DNA of 64,000 bases from Hemerocallis citrina (GCA_017893485.1 CM030360.1:2634501-2698500); one strand, 5' to 3'. Shown: positions 19,680 through 30,445, numbered from the stretch's first letter. Made by a program: numbers and translations. The notes: generated from the sequence alone by a model not told the origin.

Positions 19680-20640
19680 GGTGGCGAGATACCGACCCTC
19701 GTTTTTGGCAAAAAATCCTCCCGAGGCAAAGTCGCCGTCGGATCTCTTCGAAATTCGCGTCAGAATTCGATGAACGGTTCAGATTGCGCCACGCCCACAA
19801 AACGACAAGATAGCGTTTTTTCGTGATCTGAACCCCATCCTCGTGATGCGTGCCATGATGGACGACCCAGATCTTGCCACGTCCACAAAACGACAAGATA
19901 GCGTTTTATGGGGATCCACGCTGCAGATGGACGGCCTAGATGATGCCACGTACCCCGGATTCTCCGAACCGAGGTACCGACCCTTCAAATCGGGTCGCCG
20001 ACCCATTAAGCCGCGGCGCGACGCATCCGAGCCGGGATGCTAGGGTACCGACCCTCGTTTTTGGCAAAAAAAACGCTCCGACCTTTGTGAGCCGTCAGAT
20101 CTTGTAGAAAAGCGCGCTCGTCATGATGGACGACCCAGATCTTGCCACGTCCACAAAACGACAAGATAGCGTTTTATGGGGATCCACGCTGGAGATGGAC
20201 GGCCTAGATGACGCCACGTACCCCGGATTCTCCGAACCGAGGTACCGACCCTTCAAATCGAGTCGCCGACCCATTTGAGCCGCGGCGCGACGCATCCGAG
20301 CCGGGATGCTGGGGTACCGACCCTCGTTTTTGGCAAAAAAACGCCCCGACCCTTGTGAGCCGTCAGATCTTGTAGAAAAGCGCGCTCGTCATGATGGACG
20401 ACCCAGATCTTGCCACGTCCACAAAACGACAAGATAGCGTTTTATGGGGATCCACGCTGGAGATGGACGGCCTAGATGACGCCACGTACCCCGGATTCTC
20501 CGAACCGAGGTACCGACCCTTCGAATCGAGTCGCCGACCCATTTGAGCCGCGGCGCGACGCATCCGAGCCGGGATGCTGGGTCACCGACCCTCGTTTTGG
20601 CGAAAAAAACTCTCCGACCCCTTGAGCCGCGGCGCTACGC
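19680..20640. repeat. 268-bp tandem repeat upstream of Tat-1 antisense gene
   Basis: Units share GAGGTACCGACCCTCG, CCACGT, an AAAACG-N9-CGTTTT motif, ACGCCACGTACCCCGGATTC and a GAGCCGCGGCGCGACGC block. The best copies are offset by exactly 268 bases (for example 20095 and 20363), with a partial copy from about 19840 and decayed ends. It lies in the 5' region of the antisense gene. Small repeated frames in it are by-products. Confidence 0.8.
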
Positions 20641-20769
20641 CTCCGAGACGAGGTGACGGAGTGCCGACCCCCGTTTTTGGGAAAAAACCCCTCCGAGGAA
20701 CAGGGATCGTCTGATCGCTCCGAAACTCGCGCTCCGCCTTGATCGAAGGCCCAGATGATGCCACGCCAT

Positions 20770-21172
20770 AAATAGGTATTAAAAATTGATTTTTATTTAT
20801 TTAAATCGTTTTACTTATTTAAAAAATTGCGAAAAAAATCGCTAAAAATTCGGGAAAATTAGCTAAAAATTCCGGGAAATAATTAAAAATTCGGGGGATA
20901 TTTCTAAGCCACCGAACGAACAATTATCGCCTAGAATATACGGTTAAAACCCCCGAACAATTAGCCAATACATCGCAAAGTTAAATAAATAATCTGGAAA
21001 AATCGCCAAAAATCCGGAAAATTCTGAGAATACTTTTGGGCATTTTGCAAGCCCATAATAACACGGTTGCACCCCGAGCAAGATTCCAAGCTCCCTTAAG
21101 AACACCGATAAAATCCCGTACGCCATTAGAACAGTTAAACTACTCCTCAAAGGCTGATTACACTCAGTCTTT
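20770..21172. other. AT-rich spacer before the PPT of Tat-1
   Basis: Contains repeated AAAAATTCGGGAAAATT-like segments and CGAACGAACAATTATCGCC. The same block occurs, reversed, at 34375-34510 in Tat-2 beside its PPT, so it is a conserved part of the element. No coding. Confidence 0.55.
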
Positions 21173-21188
21173 AGGAGTGGGGGGCTCG
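21173..21188 (+). other. Polypurine tract of Tat-1
   Basis: AGGAGTGGGGGGCTCG directly before the 3' LTR; this is the plus-strand priming site. The same sequence, reverse complemented, adjoins the Tat-2 3' LTR at 34119-34134. Confidence 0.85.
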
Positions 21189-21848
21189 TGATATGGCTAA
21201 AAATAGGATTAAATCGGGACCGTTCACATCGGACTCGAATCTTAAAGCTCAGGGGTAAAACGGTAATTTCACATGGAAATGGGTCCGAAGCGGGTACTGG
21301 GTCTCCTTCTCACAGATCCAATAACCCGCAAACGGATCCACCTCAGCTGGGTACGGGTTTCAACCCGCTACCAACCCGATCCGACAAGATACAATCAAGG
21401 TCCCTGATTAGATCTAAATCAACGGCCATGATTCACAGCTATCTTTTCACTGGGGATTAGGGATTAAATTCCTTAACTGATTATAGGGGATATACCTTAT
21501 CAGATTACATGCCTTATCTGATTACGGGGAATATTCCTTATCTAATCACGGGGATTACATTCCTAAAACCAGTCCCTAAGATGCCTATAAATACCCCTCA
21601 CCCATCTCCATTAAGAGGTAATCAATCTTTTTCTAGTTAAACGCTCTTTCATAATCATTTCTGGTTACTGACTTGAGCGTCGGAGGGTGCGTCGCCGGGA
21701 ACAACCCCGGTGTCTCGCACTTTTTGCAGGTGAACGGCGGGAGCAACGATCAGGGTTCGACGGAACAGGTATACAGGTTCTCCTATTCAGTTTCCCCAAG
21801 AACTCACAAATTCATCTGTTTGCCCCCACACCGAATTTAGCGGCAACA
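21189..21848 (+). repeat. Tat-1 3' LTR
   Basis: TGATATGG...GGCAACA, 660 bases, near-identical to 8523-9183, followed by the CATGC duplication. Confidence 0.95.
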
Positions 21849-22370
21849 CATGCTTTAACACAACTCAAGCATGGTAGTCCTACTTACTAACTCAAGTATG
21901 ATAAGTTACTAGAATGTCACATAGCATGAATGGGTTCTTTTTGACATAGTCACCAACTCAAGCATGATCTAACACATCTCAAGCATGGTAGTCCTACTTA
22001 TTAACTCAAGCATGATAAGTTACTAGAATGTCACATAGCATGGATGGGTTCTTTTTGACATAGTCACCAACTCAAGCATGATCTAACACATCTCAAGCAT
22101 GGTAGTCCTACTTACTAACTCAAGCATGATAAGTTACTAGAATGTCACATAGCATGGATGTGTTCTTTTTGACATAGTCACCCACTCAAGCATGATCTAA
22201 CACATCTCAAGCATGGTAGTCCTACTTACTAACTCAAGCACGATAAGTTACTAGAATGTCACATAGCATGAATGGGTTTCTTTTTGACATAGACAACAAC
22301 TCAAGCATGATCTAATATAACTCAAGCATGGTAGTCCTACCTACTAACTCAAGCATGATAAGTTACTACT
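21849..22370. repeat. 115-bp tandem repeat of LTR-b, right part
   Basis: Continuation of the array at 8160-8522 after Tat-1, with four to five further units (ACATAGCATG.ATGGGTTC, ACTCAAGCATGAT). Confidence 0.85.
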
Positions 22371-23324
22371 TATTACAAACCTATTTCCTTTAGGGATTAC
22401 ATGCCCCATTTATTACAATGAACTAATTTTACCAAAATTACATGTTCCTACATAAACAATAATCAACTCTTATTTGGTAACAAATAAACTTACTTTCCTT
22501 CAATCCTACAATTTCCACATCAAGAAAACTTGCCTTTTTATGAACAAAAGTTAGTAAAGACATGATCTTTAATAAAGTAGGAAACTACATACAACAAGGG
22601 ATTTGTCTTTGATTAGCATGTTAAGTTCTACCACCACCAAAATGGGTATGTGACCATTCTTACTCACTTAGCCTCATATGCACATAGTATTAGTCCAAGT
22701 TGTTAACTTTATGTTTAACAAGGTAACCAAAAATAACAAAAACAACATACAAGTTCAAGGTCCCATTTTTGGGAACTTTTTGTGAGTCCCATCCTTCCAA
22801 CTTTTCCTTATGCATAAAAATTAAGTCCAACTAATGAAATTTAACCATGGAGACAACATAACCATAGATAAGCTAAAGATCTCATCTTTATGTTATTTTC
22901 TCAAGTTCTACCATTCATACTTTTCATAGGATCCTTTTGATCCATGTTACTCCTTATATGCACATGGTTTAGTCCAAGTTTGTTTTAGGCAACATAAAGC
23001 ATACATACACATATTTACACATAAGTAGAGACCAAATCTAAACAAACAACACATAAGAAAGTAGAGAAACCCCCACCTTTTCTTTTCAATAGGAAGAACT
23101 AGCCTAGCAACCTTCTCCTTCCCCTTTGTTTTTCTTTGAAAGCTCCAAACTACAAGAGAACTCTAGGGTTTTTCTCTCTTTCTTTTTCTCTCAAGAAATG
23201 GTAAATGAGGCAAGGGGTGAGGGGGGGTTATTTATAGGAGGGAGGAGAGGGTGGAGAGTGAAAAATGCACATTGGCATTTTTCAAAATCCCCCTTGGGGA
23301 ATAGTGTGGCCGGCCAACAATGGA

Positions 23325-23348
23325 GGGGGGGGGGGGGGGGGGGGGGGG
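23325..23348. repeat. Poly(G) tract of 24 bases in LTR-b
   Basis: An uninterrupted run of 24 G, flanked by GGA and TGAGGTGG purine-rich sequence. It could form a quadruplex and is prone to length error in sequencing. Confidence 0.9.
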
Positions 23349-23849
23349 TGAGGTGGCATGGTGAGGTGGAGGTGGAGCCTTCTAGTAGAAGTCTTCTTTA
23401 ATCCCTTATGTAGTCCTAATTAATCACATCTCTATGCTTAAACCCTTAATTAAAACCTAGCCATCATGACAAAAGATATTTTCTTTGTGTCCAAAACACA
23501 TACTACATAATTCATACGAATGTAAGAAATCGATACCATAAGCGCACGTGTAGATTATTAAGCGTACCAATAATTTTTGTTTGTAAAACTGCACAATCTG
23601 TATAAAAATAAATTGATTCTGAAAAAATAAATTTTATTATCGGGTCGGGAGTTTCCAGTACCAAAACAGTATATCGTACATACATATGGACGGGCATATA
23701 TATACGGATGATGGTTAATAAACTAAACTACGTAATAACCAAAAATATTTCAATTCTGAAAAATAAAAATAAAATAATAATAAAATAATAATAAAATAAA
23801 AATAAAATAAAAATAAAAATATTTATTATTTCACAGGCGGGATATTACA

Positions 23850-24501
23850 ACGCCTCTCTCATAGCACCTCTTTCCGTCGCGAATTTGGTTCCCACCCACA
23901 GGTCCTCGTATGTAGTAGGGTATTGAGATATCCCTAGTGCACTGAGAACCTCTACGATAACTGCTTTGCTCCTAGGACAATGAAGGAAAAGATGGTCTCT
24001 AGTCTCCAGGGTAGCTTGGCAGAACCCACATTGAGAATCCAAATTTGGTTGGCGCTTAGCTAGGTTTTTTCTAGTCAGGATCGCATCGTTAAGCACCAAC
24101 CATAGGAAAACTTTGGTTTTTAGGGGTGCTTTCGTTTTCTAGACAATGGCCGACCACTTTGGTGAGTATCCTCTAAAATGGATGTGATTGTAAACGGAAC
24201 GAACCGTGAACTTGCCGTTTTTCTTCAGACCCCAGGTTTTCTTGTCGGGCCCCTGAGTACAGCCAATTCCAGCGTTGGTGATGTAGGTCTGAAGTTCCGT
24301 CAGCCTGCGTTGGGAGCCTATGTCAGACGGTTGTTTGAAAGCTGGATTCCATGCGCCTCTTTTCCAGGCTGCTGCCACCGTACAGTGTGGTTGTGTCACT
24401 TGCTCGTATAAGTTTGGGAACATGGACCTGAGTGTGTGATCAGCACACCACTTATCCCACCAAAATCTAGTAAGTCTGTCGTTACCTGGTTGTGTCGCTT
24501 G
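23850..24501 (-). pseudogene. LINE ORF2 remnant with zf-RVT domain (part 1)
   Basis: The minus-strand frame begins RFWWDKWCADHTLRSMFPNL, continues GKFTVRSVYNHIHFRGYSPK, has a stop at the usual 'VWK.KAPLK' position (near 24140), then FLWLVLNDAILTRKNLAKR and the zinc-binding motif CGFCQATLETRDHLFLHC. This is the reverse-transcriptase zinc-binding region at the end of L1-type ORF2. The RT and endonuclease are absent through 5' truncation. It continues at 6423. Confidence 0.8.
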
Positions 24502-24517
24502 CTCAATAACAAATGTT
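24502..24517. repeat. Right target-site duplication of LINE-1
   Basis: CTCAATAACAAATGTT, identical to 5932-5947. Confidence 0.9.
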
Positions 24518-25048
24518 CTAATTCCATATAACTCGCTATATCACTACCTCAACCAACTCTAAATTGAGAAGTTAGAATCTCGATTGCAAGATTACAAAAA
24601 ATTTAATCCATTAAACCACGCAATGAGAGAAAAAATTAAGTAAAAGAATCTCATTTTTCTCAAAATAGTCTTGCTATATTTGCCTTCTTATTATCTTCTA
24701 GATCTAAGTCTAGATCGATTTAGTTGGTTTGGCTTAAACACGGAAAATAATAAATAGCAAGATGAAAATTACCAATCCATCCACGTCGAGTGAGTTTGCG
24801 AGTAGATCTTGTATGATCCATAAAAGGAACATACTATTTTGCCATATTGTATGATCCATACAAAGATCAATTTGTTTTGCCATGTTAGGCACAAAAAAGT
24901 ATCTTTTATTTTAGTCATCATTTAGGGTTTGGTCACAACTAGTCAAGTAATGTCAACTTGTTGACTTTGTATAACGTCAATTACATAGGCCCCAACTATT
25001 GCATCATCTATTGAATGAGATCTAATTAAAAGAAAATATTAATAGTAT

Positions 25049-25087
<39 letters not shown>

Positions 25088-25688
25088 CAAAATAAGAACA
25101 TTTAGATCATAGTATTGGGTTTTCTCTCTCCAATCTCTATTTCTCTCTTCACTTTCTCACGCCGTCTCCTTCCTCCCTCACATCCCACCGACGAAGATCC
25201 GATGAAGAAGAATTCAATAAATCATCTCGACAAGAGTCCAAGAATTTCTACTTCAAACAAGATACTCCTTCCATTGTGAGTCTGCAAGCCTTTGAGTTTT
25301 ATCTTAGTTGTTAAGATGCTTTACTGCAACTTGTAAATGTCAAAGTCTTAGATTGAAATCCTTTGTCGGGTATGGAAATTAGTACAAAGCGACGTTACAG
25401 TTAGCAGTACACATTGTGGCAGGACGTTGATAACCAGTTTTGATTTTCTAGACCTCTATCTTCTAGTCTCTCATACATGTGAGTCTCTGAATTGGAGTTA
25501 TTATTGCACCAAAGGGTTAATTTGTTTTTGAGGTGATACAGTGATGAATTTTTTTCATATTCAAAATGACTGAAGTGTTTCTTGATGACTTCCTTTTGAT
25601 TCTTGTTGATGTAGTGCCTCTCTCTGTAATGGATTTTAAGTAAATTGAAAATTAAACATCCCATAGTTGTAGTTGAAATATTTTCTCC
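24518..25688. other. Non-coding stretch
   Basis: AT-rich sequence with no supported gene. A (TA)16 microsatellite lies at 25052-25083, followed by a CT-rich leader-like stretch (25115-25180). I see no promoter or gene that I could defend. Confidence 0.4.
25052..25083. repeat. (TA)16 microsatellite
   Basis: Perfect alternating TA dinucleotide. Confidence 0.9.
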
Positions 25689-25705
25689 TTGAAGGATATG
25701 TTTTT

Positions 25706-26367
25706 TTTTTTTTTTTTTTTTTTTGAAAGAAGGGATGGAGTCCAAGGACTCCAGCCAAATCCATTAAACCAAAAAAGGAGTACAGAAAATAAGAAACCAT
25801 GTATCTTACACAGAGTGATACCATGGTAAAAAACAACATATAAACCATGTATCTTACACAGGTTGATACCATGGCAAAGAGAAACCCAACAAGAAGCAAA
25901 GTTTTAATACAAAAGAGTGCTTAAACAAAGAAACAAAGAATCCTTCAATACAAAATAAGCTGCTGAAGACAAATGCAGTAAAGGAAGGATAACAAAAAGG
26001 AGCAAGATCAGAGCCACTGCAAACCACATCAACAGAGGGTCAGCACAAAAAGATGAGGCTACTCCAAGAGCAGGCATCTAAGTTTCACAAACCACCCAAA
26101 AGCAAACTGAGAACTTGGAACAAGACAAACAAACAAGTCAACTGAAATAAAGCCAAAAGAAAGCTAAAAGTTAAATGTCCTCATAGGTAGCTTGAATGTT
26201 TTGAATAAGCAAAACCCCAGTGATATACTCCTGCTATGAGCAGACATGTTTGAAATGGAGGCAATTGTATCAGAGACATGATCCACATCATCATGGCTAG
26301 CAGGGACACCTAAATGCTCCACCTGATCATCACTAATATCATGAACAAAATCATTCAAAGTAGGCAA
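25706..26367 (-). mobile_element. LINE-2: short 5'-truncated retroposed insertion
   Basis: A T-run of about 25 (minus-strand poly(A) tail) starts near 25701. The insertion is bounded by TTGAAGGATATGTTTTT at 25689-25705 and 26368-26384. Read on the minus strand it opens with a frame (..PTLNDFVHDISDDQVEHLG..), which stops at 26164, followed by a 460-base 3' UTR ending TGGCTGGAGTCC..CTTTC before the A-tail, a style typical of plant L1 tails. The frame is too short to say whether it is LINE ORF or a host mRNA copy. Confidence 0.7.
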
Positions 26368-26384
26368 TTGAAGGATATGTTTTT

Positions 26385-26784
26385 CTAACTGTATGAAATT
26401 AAAAATGGCATATTGCTGATACTTGAGTTTCTTATGCTTCTTTATGTTGACTTATTTATACTTGTGACTTTTGCCTGACATTTTGTTGCATCATTGTTTG
26501 TATTATTCCATTGTAGGATATCCCCAAAAGGAAGATTATCAAGTCTCAGCTCAGGAGCTGTTTTCAGGAATAACAAAAAGAAGATTATCAAGTCTATGCT
26601 CAATATTGATCATTATTGTGTGGAAGATCATGAGTTGCTGCTCTATTTCAGTTTCTTCACTAACCAACTGAAAGTACAGTTGTTTCAAAAATAAAATCAG
26701 AGATTTAATACTGAGAATTAGTACCATAATTAGTGTTGAAGTGAGGGATCTAAACAAATAAATTCAGGGAATATCCAGTTCATG
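26385..26784. other. Non-coding stretch between LINE-2 and LINE-3
   Basis: No supported gene. GGAAGATTATCAAGTCT occurs twice near 26531 and 26579, a small local duplication. Confidence 0.4.
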
Positions 26785-26802
26785 AAAATTAAGATGAGAG
26801 TT

Positions 26803-27150
26803 TTTTTTATAAAAAAGTAACCGCGTCACTGCTTCATTAATAAATTATTAACGAAACAAGTATTACAAATATATAACATCTATCTGTTCCTAGAACAGAA
26901 CCACAGAAAACAATTATACAGTTAAGCATACATCATTAACTAGTCCCTCTCCTAGCTAAACTTATAGATGCTGCCACCTGTAATCTGTTCTCCCCCCTAT
27001 CTGATGTGATGCATGCAGATACCTATTGAACAATCAAATACCGACTCATCGAGCACCAACCATAGTTACGACTTATCCATGCACCTTCAAGCGACGTCTA
27101 ACTTGAACATCTCTCCAGCAACGACTTCTTTATCCCATTCGGTGACACCT
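26803..27150 (-). mobile_element. LINE-3: 348-bp 5'-truncated retroposed insertion
   Basis: Flanked by a perfect 18-bp duplication (AAAATTAAGATGAGAGTT at 26785-26802 and 27151-27168). It has a T-run on the left (minus-strand A-tail) and an L1-style tail (..TTAATAATTTATTAATGAAGC.. on the minus strand). No coding remains. Confidence 0.75.
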
Positions 27151-27168
27151 AAAATTAAGATGAGAGTT

Positions 27169-27639
27169 AAAATAAATAAAGCACGGTTAACAATTGCATG
27201 GCATTACATAAGAAATGGCCCATCTATACGACTATACTCTTACCAAGCAACACTAATTTCACAGATTACAATTACTTAGCAATTGAAAAACTCAAACTCA
27301 TTCACTTATAAGAGAGATGTTTAGCAAAATAGCAATAGTTCTACTCACTGGAACGTTGACGACCACATGATAAAATATATATTCTGATCACTAGATTGCT
27401 GATGAAGCCACGATAAAAAAAGAAAAGATAAAAGAACAATGAAAAAAGAAAAAAAAGATTATCCATCCCTTTATGCATGAGTGACGCCATTCTATGTAAC
27501 TCTACTCTTCATTGTCTTGATTGCCTTGATTCTCTTTTTCCTGTCGCTGAAACATGAAGAAAGATCTTAGTATTCTATCATTATGAATATTGAACGAAAC
27601 TAAATAATATAAGCATGAAACTAAATCAATTAAAACTAA
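27169..27639. other. Non-coding stretch
   Basis: AT-rich DNA downstream of the FAR1-like pseudogene. No feature supported. Confidence 0.4.
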
Positions 27640-29853
27640 TTATTACCTGAGGTGCAATCGTACTGTCATTTTCTTTACCCTTATAACTGGTACTGTAATG
27701 ACCCTTCTCTCCACATTTTTTACAAGTGCGTCTCTTTTTCTCATTATTTCTCTGCTATGATTCTTCCAATCCTGAGATGTATCTAGAAGCCTTCTTTGGA
27801 CAACTCTTAGTTTTGACTGGTCTGTTAAGATTCCATATTGAAGCCTCATGAATTCGAGACAATATCATGGCTGCATTACTAGATCCAACTTGACTACTAT
27901 CAACAAGCTGCTCCTGAACTTGTTTTTTTTTGCTAAATCTTTTTCTCACCATTTAGTGTGAAGACCTCCAAAGATTTTTGAAGCGTGTGCATGAGATTTC
28001 TATCTCTGTGTGAAATGTCCAAGGCCATACGGAATTTTGTTGTCAGAGTCCAAGAATAAAGAGTACTTAACTGATTCACAGACTTGCATTATTTCTTACA
28101 CTAGAAATATTATTAAGTGCAATGCTTCTATGTCTAGCATACCTTGTCCACCTTGGCAATATATAATGCTCAGGAATGACTTCCATCATGTAGTGAAACA
28201 TCATAATACGCTAGATATGCTTGCAAAGGATCCCAAATGTCTCAAAAAGTGCATGCGAACATGTCATCTTCAACTCTTCAGTTTTCTTAAATGTTACTTG
28301 ATCCCACTTACTTTTGTCGTCAGAAGATAAACTAGCTTTGAATAGCGTAACTAACCCTTCTGAATTCACCACCTCGTGATGAACGCTCATTGTACCAATG
28401 AGTTCCAACGGAAATAGCTTCAATATTTCTCTAGTGTAAATTTTTCCAGCTTGAAGTTCTATCTTATTTGAGAAATGCAATATGGGTTTATGGTTTAGAG
28501 TCATGAAATCTTCATTTGCTTCTTGTCTACGTCGATCTACTACTGCTTTATCATATTGCTTCAAAAAATTATTTATTTGTGTCTTCGCATTAACATATCC
28601 ATCGAAAAATGCATTGATACTCTCACTCCTCTGACTTGTTGTCGTTCCTACTCACAATACATCCTTCAAATAAGCATTGATCCAATATTCTTGTTCTTTG
28701 TACATAGTTTGTAACCATCCTCTTCCTTCCTCCTCCACACCAAAAATTTCCTTAATATCCTTCCAATACTGCTCACAGTGTTCCACACTTTTTCCGTGGT
28801 ACCATTTTGAAAAGTAGTCAGGAAACTTCTCTCTGTGAAGGCATTGCAATGTTGGTGTATGTTCCACAATTTGCCAAGAACAATACCAATGACGAGTGGT
28901 TGGAAATACCTTTTTAATAGCTCATCGCATTCCTTTGTCCTAATATATGAGGATAGTCTTCGGTGGTATTCCGTGCATGGATTTCAACCACTGGGTGAAT
29001 AACTAAGTAAATGTTACTTCAGCCTCATCTGCAAGTAATGCACAACAAAAAAGAGTCGACTGCATATGGTGATTAACTACAGTGAAAGGAGCAAATGGAA
29101 GATTCCAATTGTTCATTTTGTATGTAACATCGAACACGACAACATCTCCAAACCTCAAATAAGATGATCTTGCACGTCCATCTGCCCATAATACACTTCT
29201 CATTGTTCCCATATAATCAATCTCTACTGCAAAATAAAAATCAAGATCAAATTCCTTCCTGTCCTAAAACATCCTAATGAGAGTCATACACTCATATCCT
29301 ATGTTGTTTACCTTTATATGTCTGATTTGATCTTGACACTGCCTTCCTGTGATTATATCTCCTAAACTATGATTTATAACATTCAAAACTCGAGCAACTT
29401 TTAATGGAGCTATACCTTCTGTATGCAATTCATACATGAGTTGTCTATTATCCTTCCAGCGATGAGCTTGCTTATGGGAATAATGATGAATCACCTGTCC
29501 GGACTTGTTATCAGGTCATGACCATTATGTTTCTCCTAAAACTTGCTCACCGACCAAAACTGTTATTTTTCAATTTAATCATCAACCTGGCCTTACAACC
29601 CACTCGTATACCACCCCGATGATTAACATTTTTCTCGGCTTCTCTTTTGTCATTTTCCTATTTTTCCATGCCTGTTGCAAACAAAAAGTGAAGATGTATA
29701 CTCTCCATCTAACTTTGACAACTCGGCACGTGTTGTTGGGTTTATATGTCGTGCATACACATGTTTGATGAGTAGATGATGAATCGAGAAGAGGATTAGA
29801 GCAATGATTGAAGAAGGAGAGAAGGAGCAGTCAGCCAGCAGCAGCAACAACAA
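27640..29853 (-). pseudogene. FAR1/FHY3-like (MULE-derived transposase) pseudogene
   Basis: Minus-strand fragments in several frames keep the full family order. FAR1 DNA-binding part with FVCNRHGKIGK (near 29660) and a GCKARLMIKLKNNS-like segment. Region HKQAHRWKDNRQLMYELHTE and GRQCQDQIRHIKVNN (29264-29494). MULE transposase core with WADGRARSSYLRFGDVVVFD, TYKMNNWNLPFAPFTVVNHH and ALLADEAEVTF (29003-29212). Middle part at 28652-28867. SWIM zinc-finger region with EANEDF, YTREILKLFP and CSHALFETFGILCKHI-like residues (28211-28564). C-terminal zinc knuckle CKKCGEKGHYSTS with Tyr in place of the last Cys (about 27700). The family is phytochrome-A signalling transcription factors domesticated from MULEs. 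Multiple frameshifts show this copy is dead. I did not find terminal inverted repeats, so host FRS gene versus transposon is open. Confidence 0.8.
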
Positions 29854-30443
29854 CAGAGAAGAGGATAGTCGACTGTCACCTCCTCTGGTCTAATTTTTGG
29901 TTATTGTGGTCGACCGCAATCTTGTGCAGTCGACCGCGACTCTCAGACTGATGCGATTTTGGGTCGGGTCTTGGGGATTCATGTGAAGCCGAACTTCGTC
30001 TTTAAGTTAGATCGTACGGCTCTCAATGCATGGTTATCTCTTCAGTATACATCGGATGGTTAATGTATCAAGTGTATCAAACTAGGGTTTCTCTATATCT
30101 CTATATAATCAATTGTAACGAGTAAAATAGAGATATGATTCTATTAAGTGCCGAATAGAAGAAAAGAGTACTTCATCTCAGAGGTAAGAGATTTCTCCAC
30201 TATAAACAGCAAGTAGTTCTAGTTAGGCTTGAAAAAGTTTCGTTGTGAGAATTGTAATATTTTTAAAATCTTCTTAGTTGAATAATATCTCAGTTCTTCC
30301 TCCTCCGGAGTATGGCGAAAGCCCCAACCAGGACAATTCTTGTGTGCTTTATGTGATTGGTGTGATCTAGTATTTGCTTGGTGGTTTGTATTGATCGTGT
30401 TGAAGACTCAAGAATATCCTCTAGAAGGAATCATTCCCTAACA
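29854..30443 (+). repeat. Probable 5' LTR of copia-1 (left end not defined)
   Basis: The right end is placed at ..CCCTAACA (30443) because a primer binding site follows. It contains CTATATCTCTATATAATC near 30090 as a TATA-like region and GTATGGCGAAAGCCCCAACC near the end. GTCGACCGC appears twice near 29910-29940. The start of the LTR, somewhere between 29860 and 30050, could not be fixed. Confidence 0.45.
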
Positions 30444-30445
30444 AG

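Larger units (their letters stand above)
8523..21848 (+). mobile_element. Tat-1: complete Ty3/gypsy non-chromovirus, Tat lineage (Retand-like)
   Basis: 13,326 bp bounded by 661/660-bp LTRs (TG...CA) and a perfect CATGC duplication (8518-8522 and 21849-21853). Order: LTR, PBS, gag-pol, hairpin monomer array, antisense genes, 268-bp repeats, AT-rich spacer, PPT, LTR. The additional archaeal-type RNase H after the normal RNase H, the PBS containing TGGCGCCG and the antisense 3' genes are traits of the Tat lineage. There is no upstream extra ORF as in Ogre, so Retand-like is the better guess. By eye the LTRs differ by three substitutions and one 1-base indel. Confidence 0.9.
6429..23849 (-). mobile_element. 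Solo LTR (LTR-b), Tekay-type, split by Tat-1
   Basis: Read on the minus strand it begins TGTAATATCCCGCC and ends TCGGGGCGTTACA, with a perfect 5-bp duplication ACGCC. Without Tat-1 (13,326 bp plus its duplication) it is about 4.09 kb and has no internal gag or pol, so it is a solo LTR. The segment 6990-7480 is the reverse complement of 43490-43990 in LTR-c (for example the ACCGGTGTACC/GGTACACCGGA region), so b and c are close relatives in opposite orientation. A CACGTG-containing segment lies near 23545, close to its 5' end. Confidence 0.85.
5948..24501 (-). mobile_element. 5'-truncated L1-like LINE (LINE-1), split by nested insertions
   Basis: A non-LTR retrotransposon tail in minus orientation. 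It is flanked by a perfect 16-bp duplication, ends in poly(A) (T-run at 5948-5953), and codes for the C-terminal zinc-binding part of an L1-type reverse transcriptase. Removing LTR-b with its duplication leaves about 1.1 kb, so it is strongly 5'-truncated, as is usual for LINEs. The coding sequence reads from 24501 to 23850, then resumes at 6423 after the insertion. Confidence 0.85.

Noticed and set aside
20095..20563. Two identical 66-codon frames
   Set aside because: Identity follows from the 268-bp tandem repeat, not from gene duplication.
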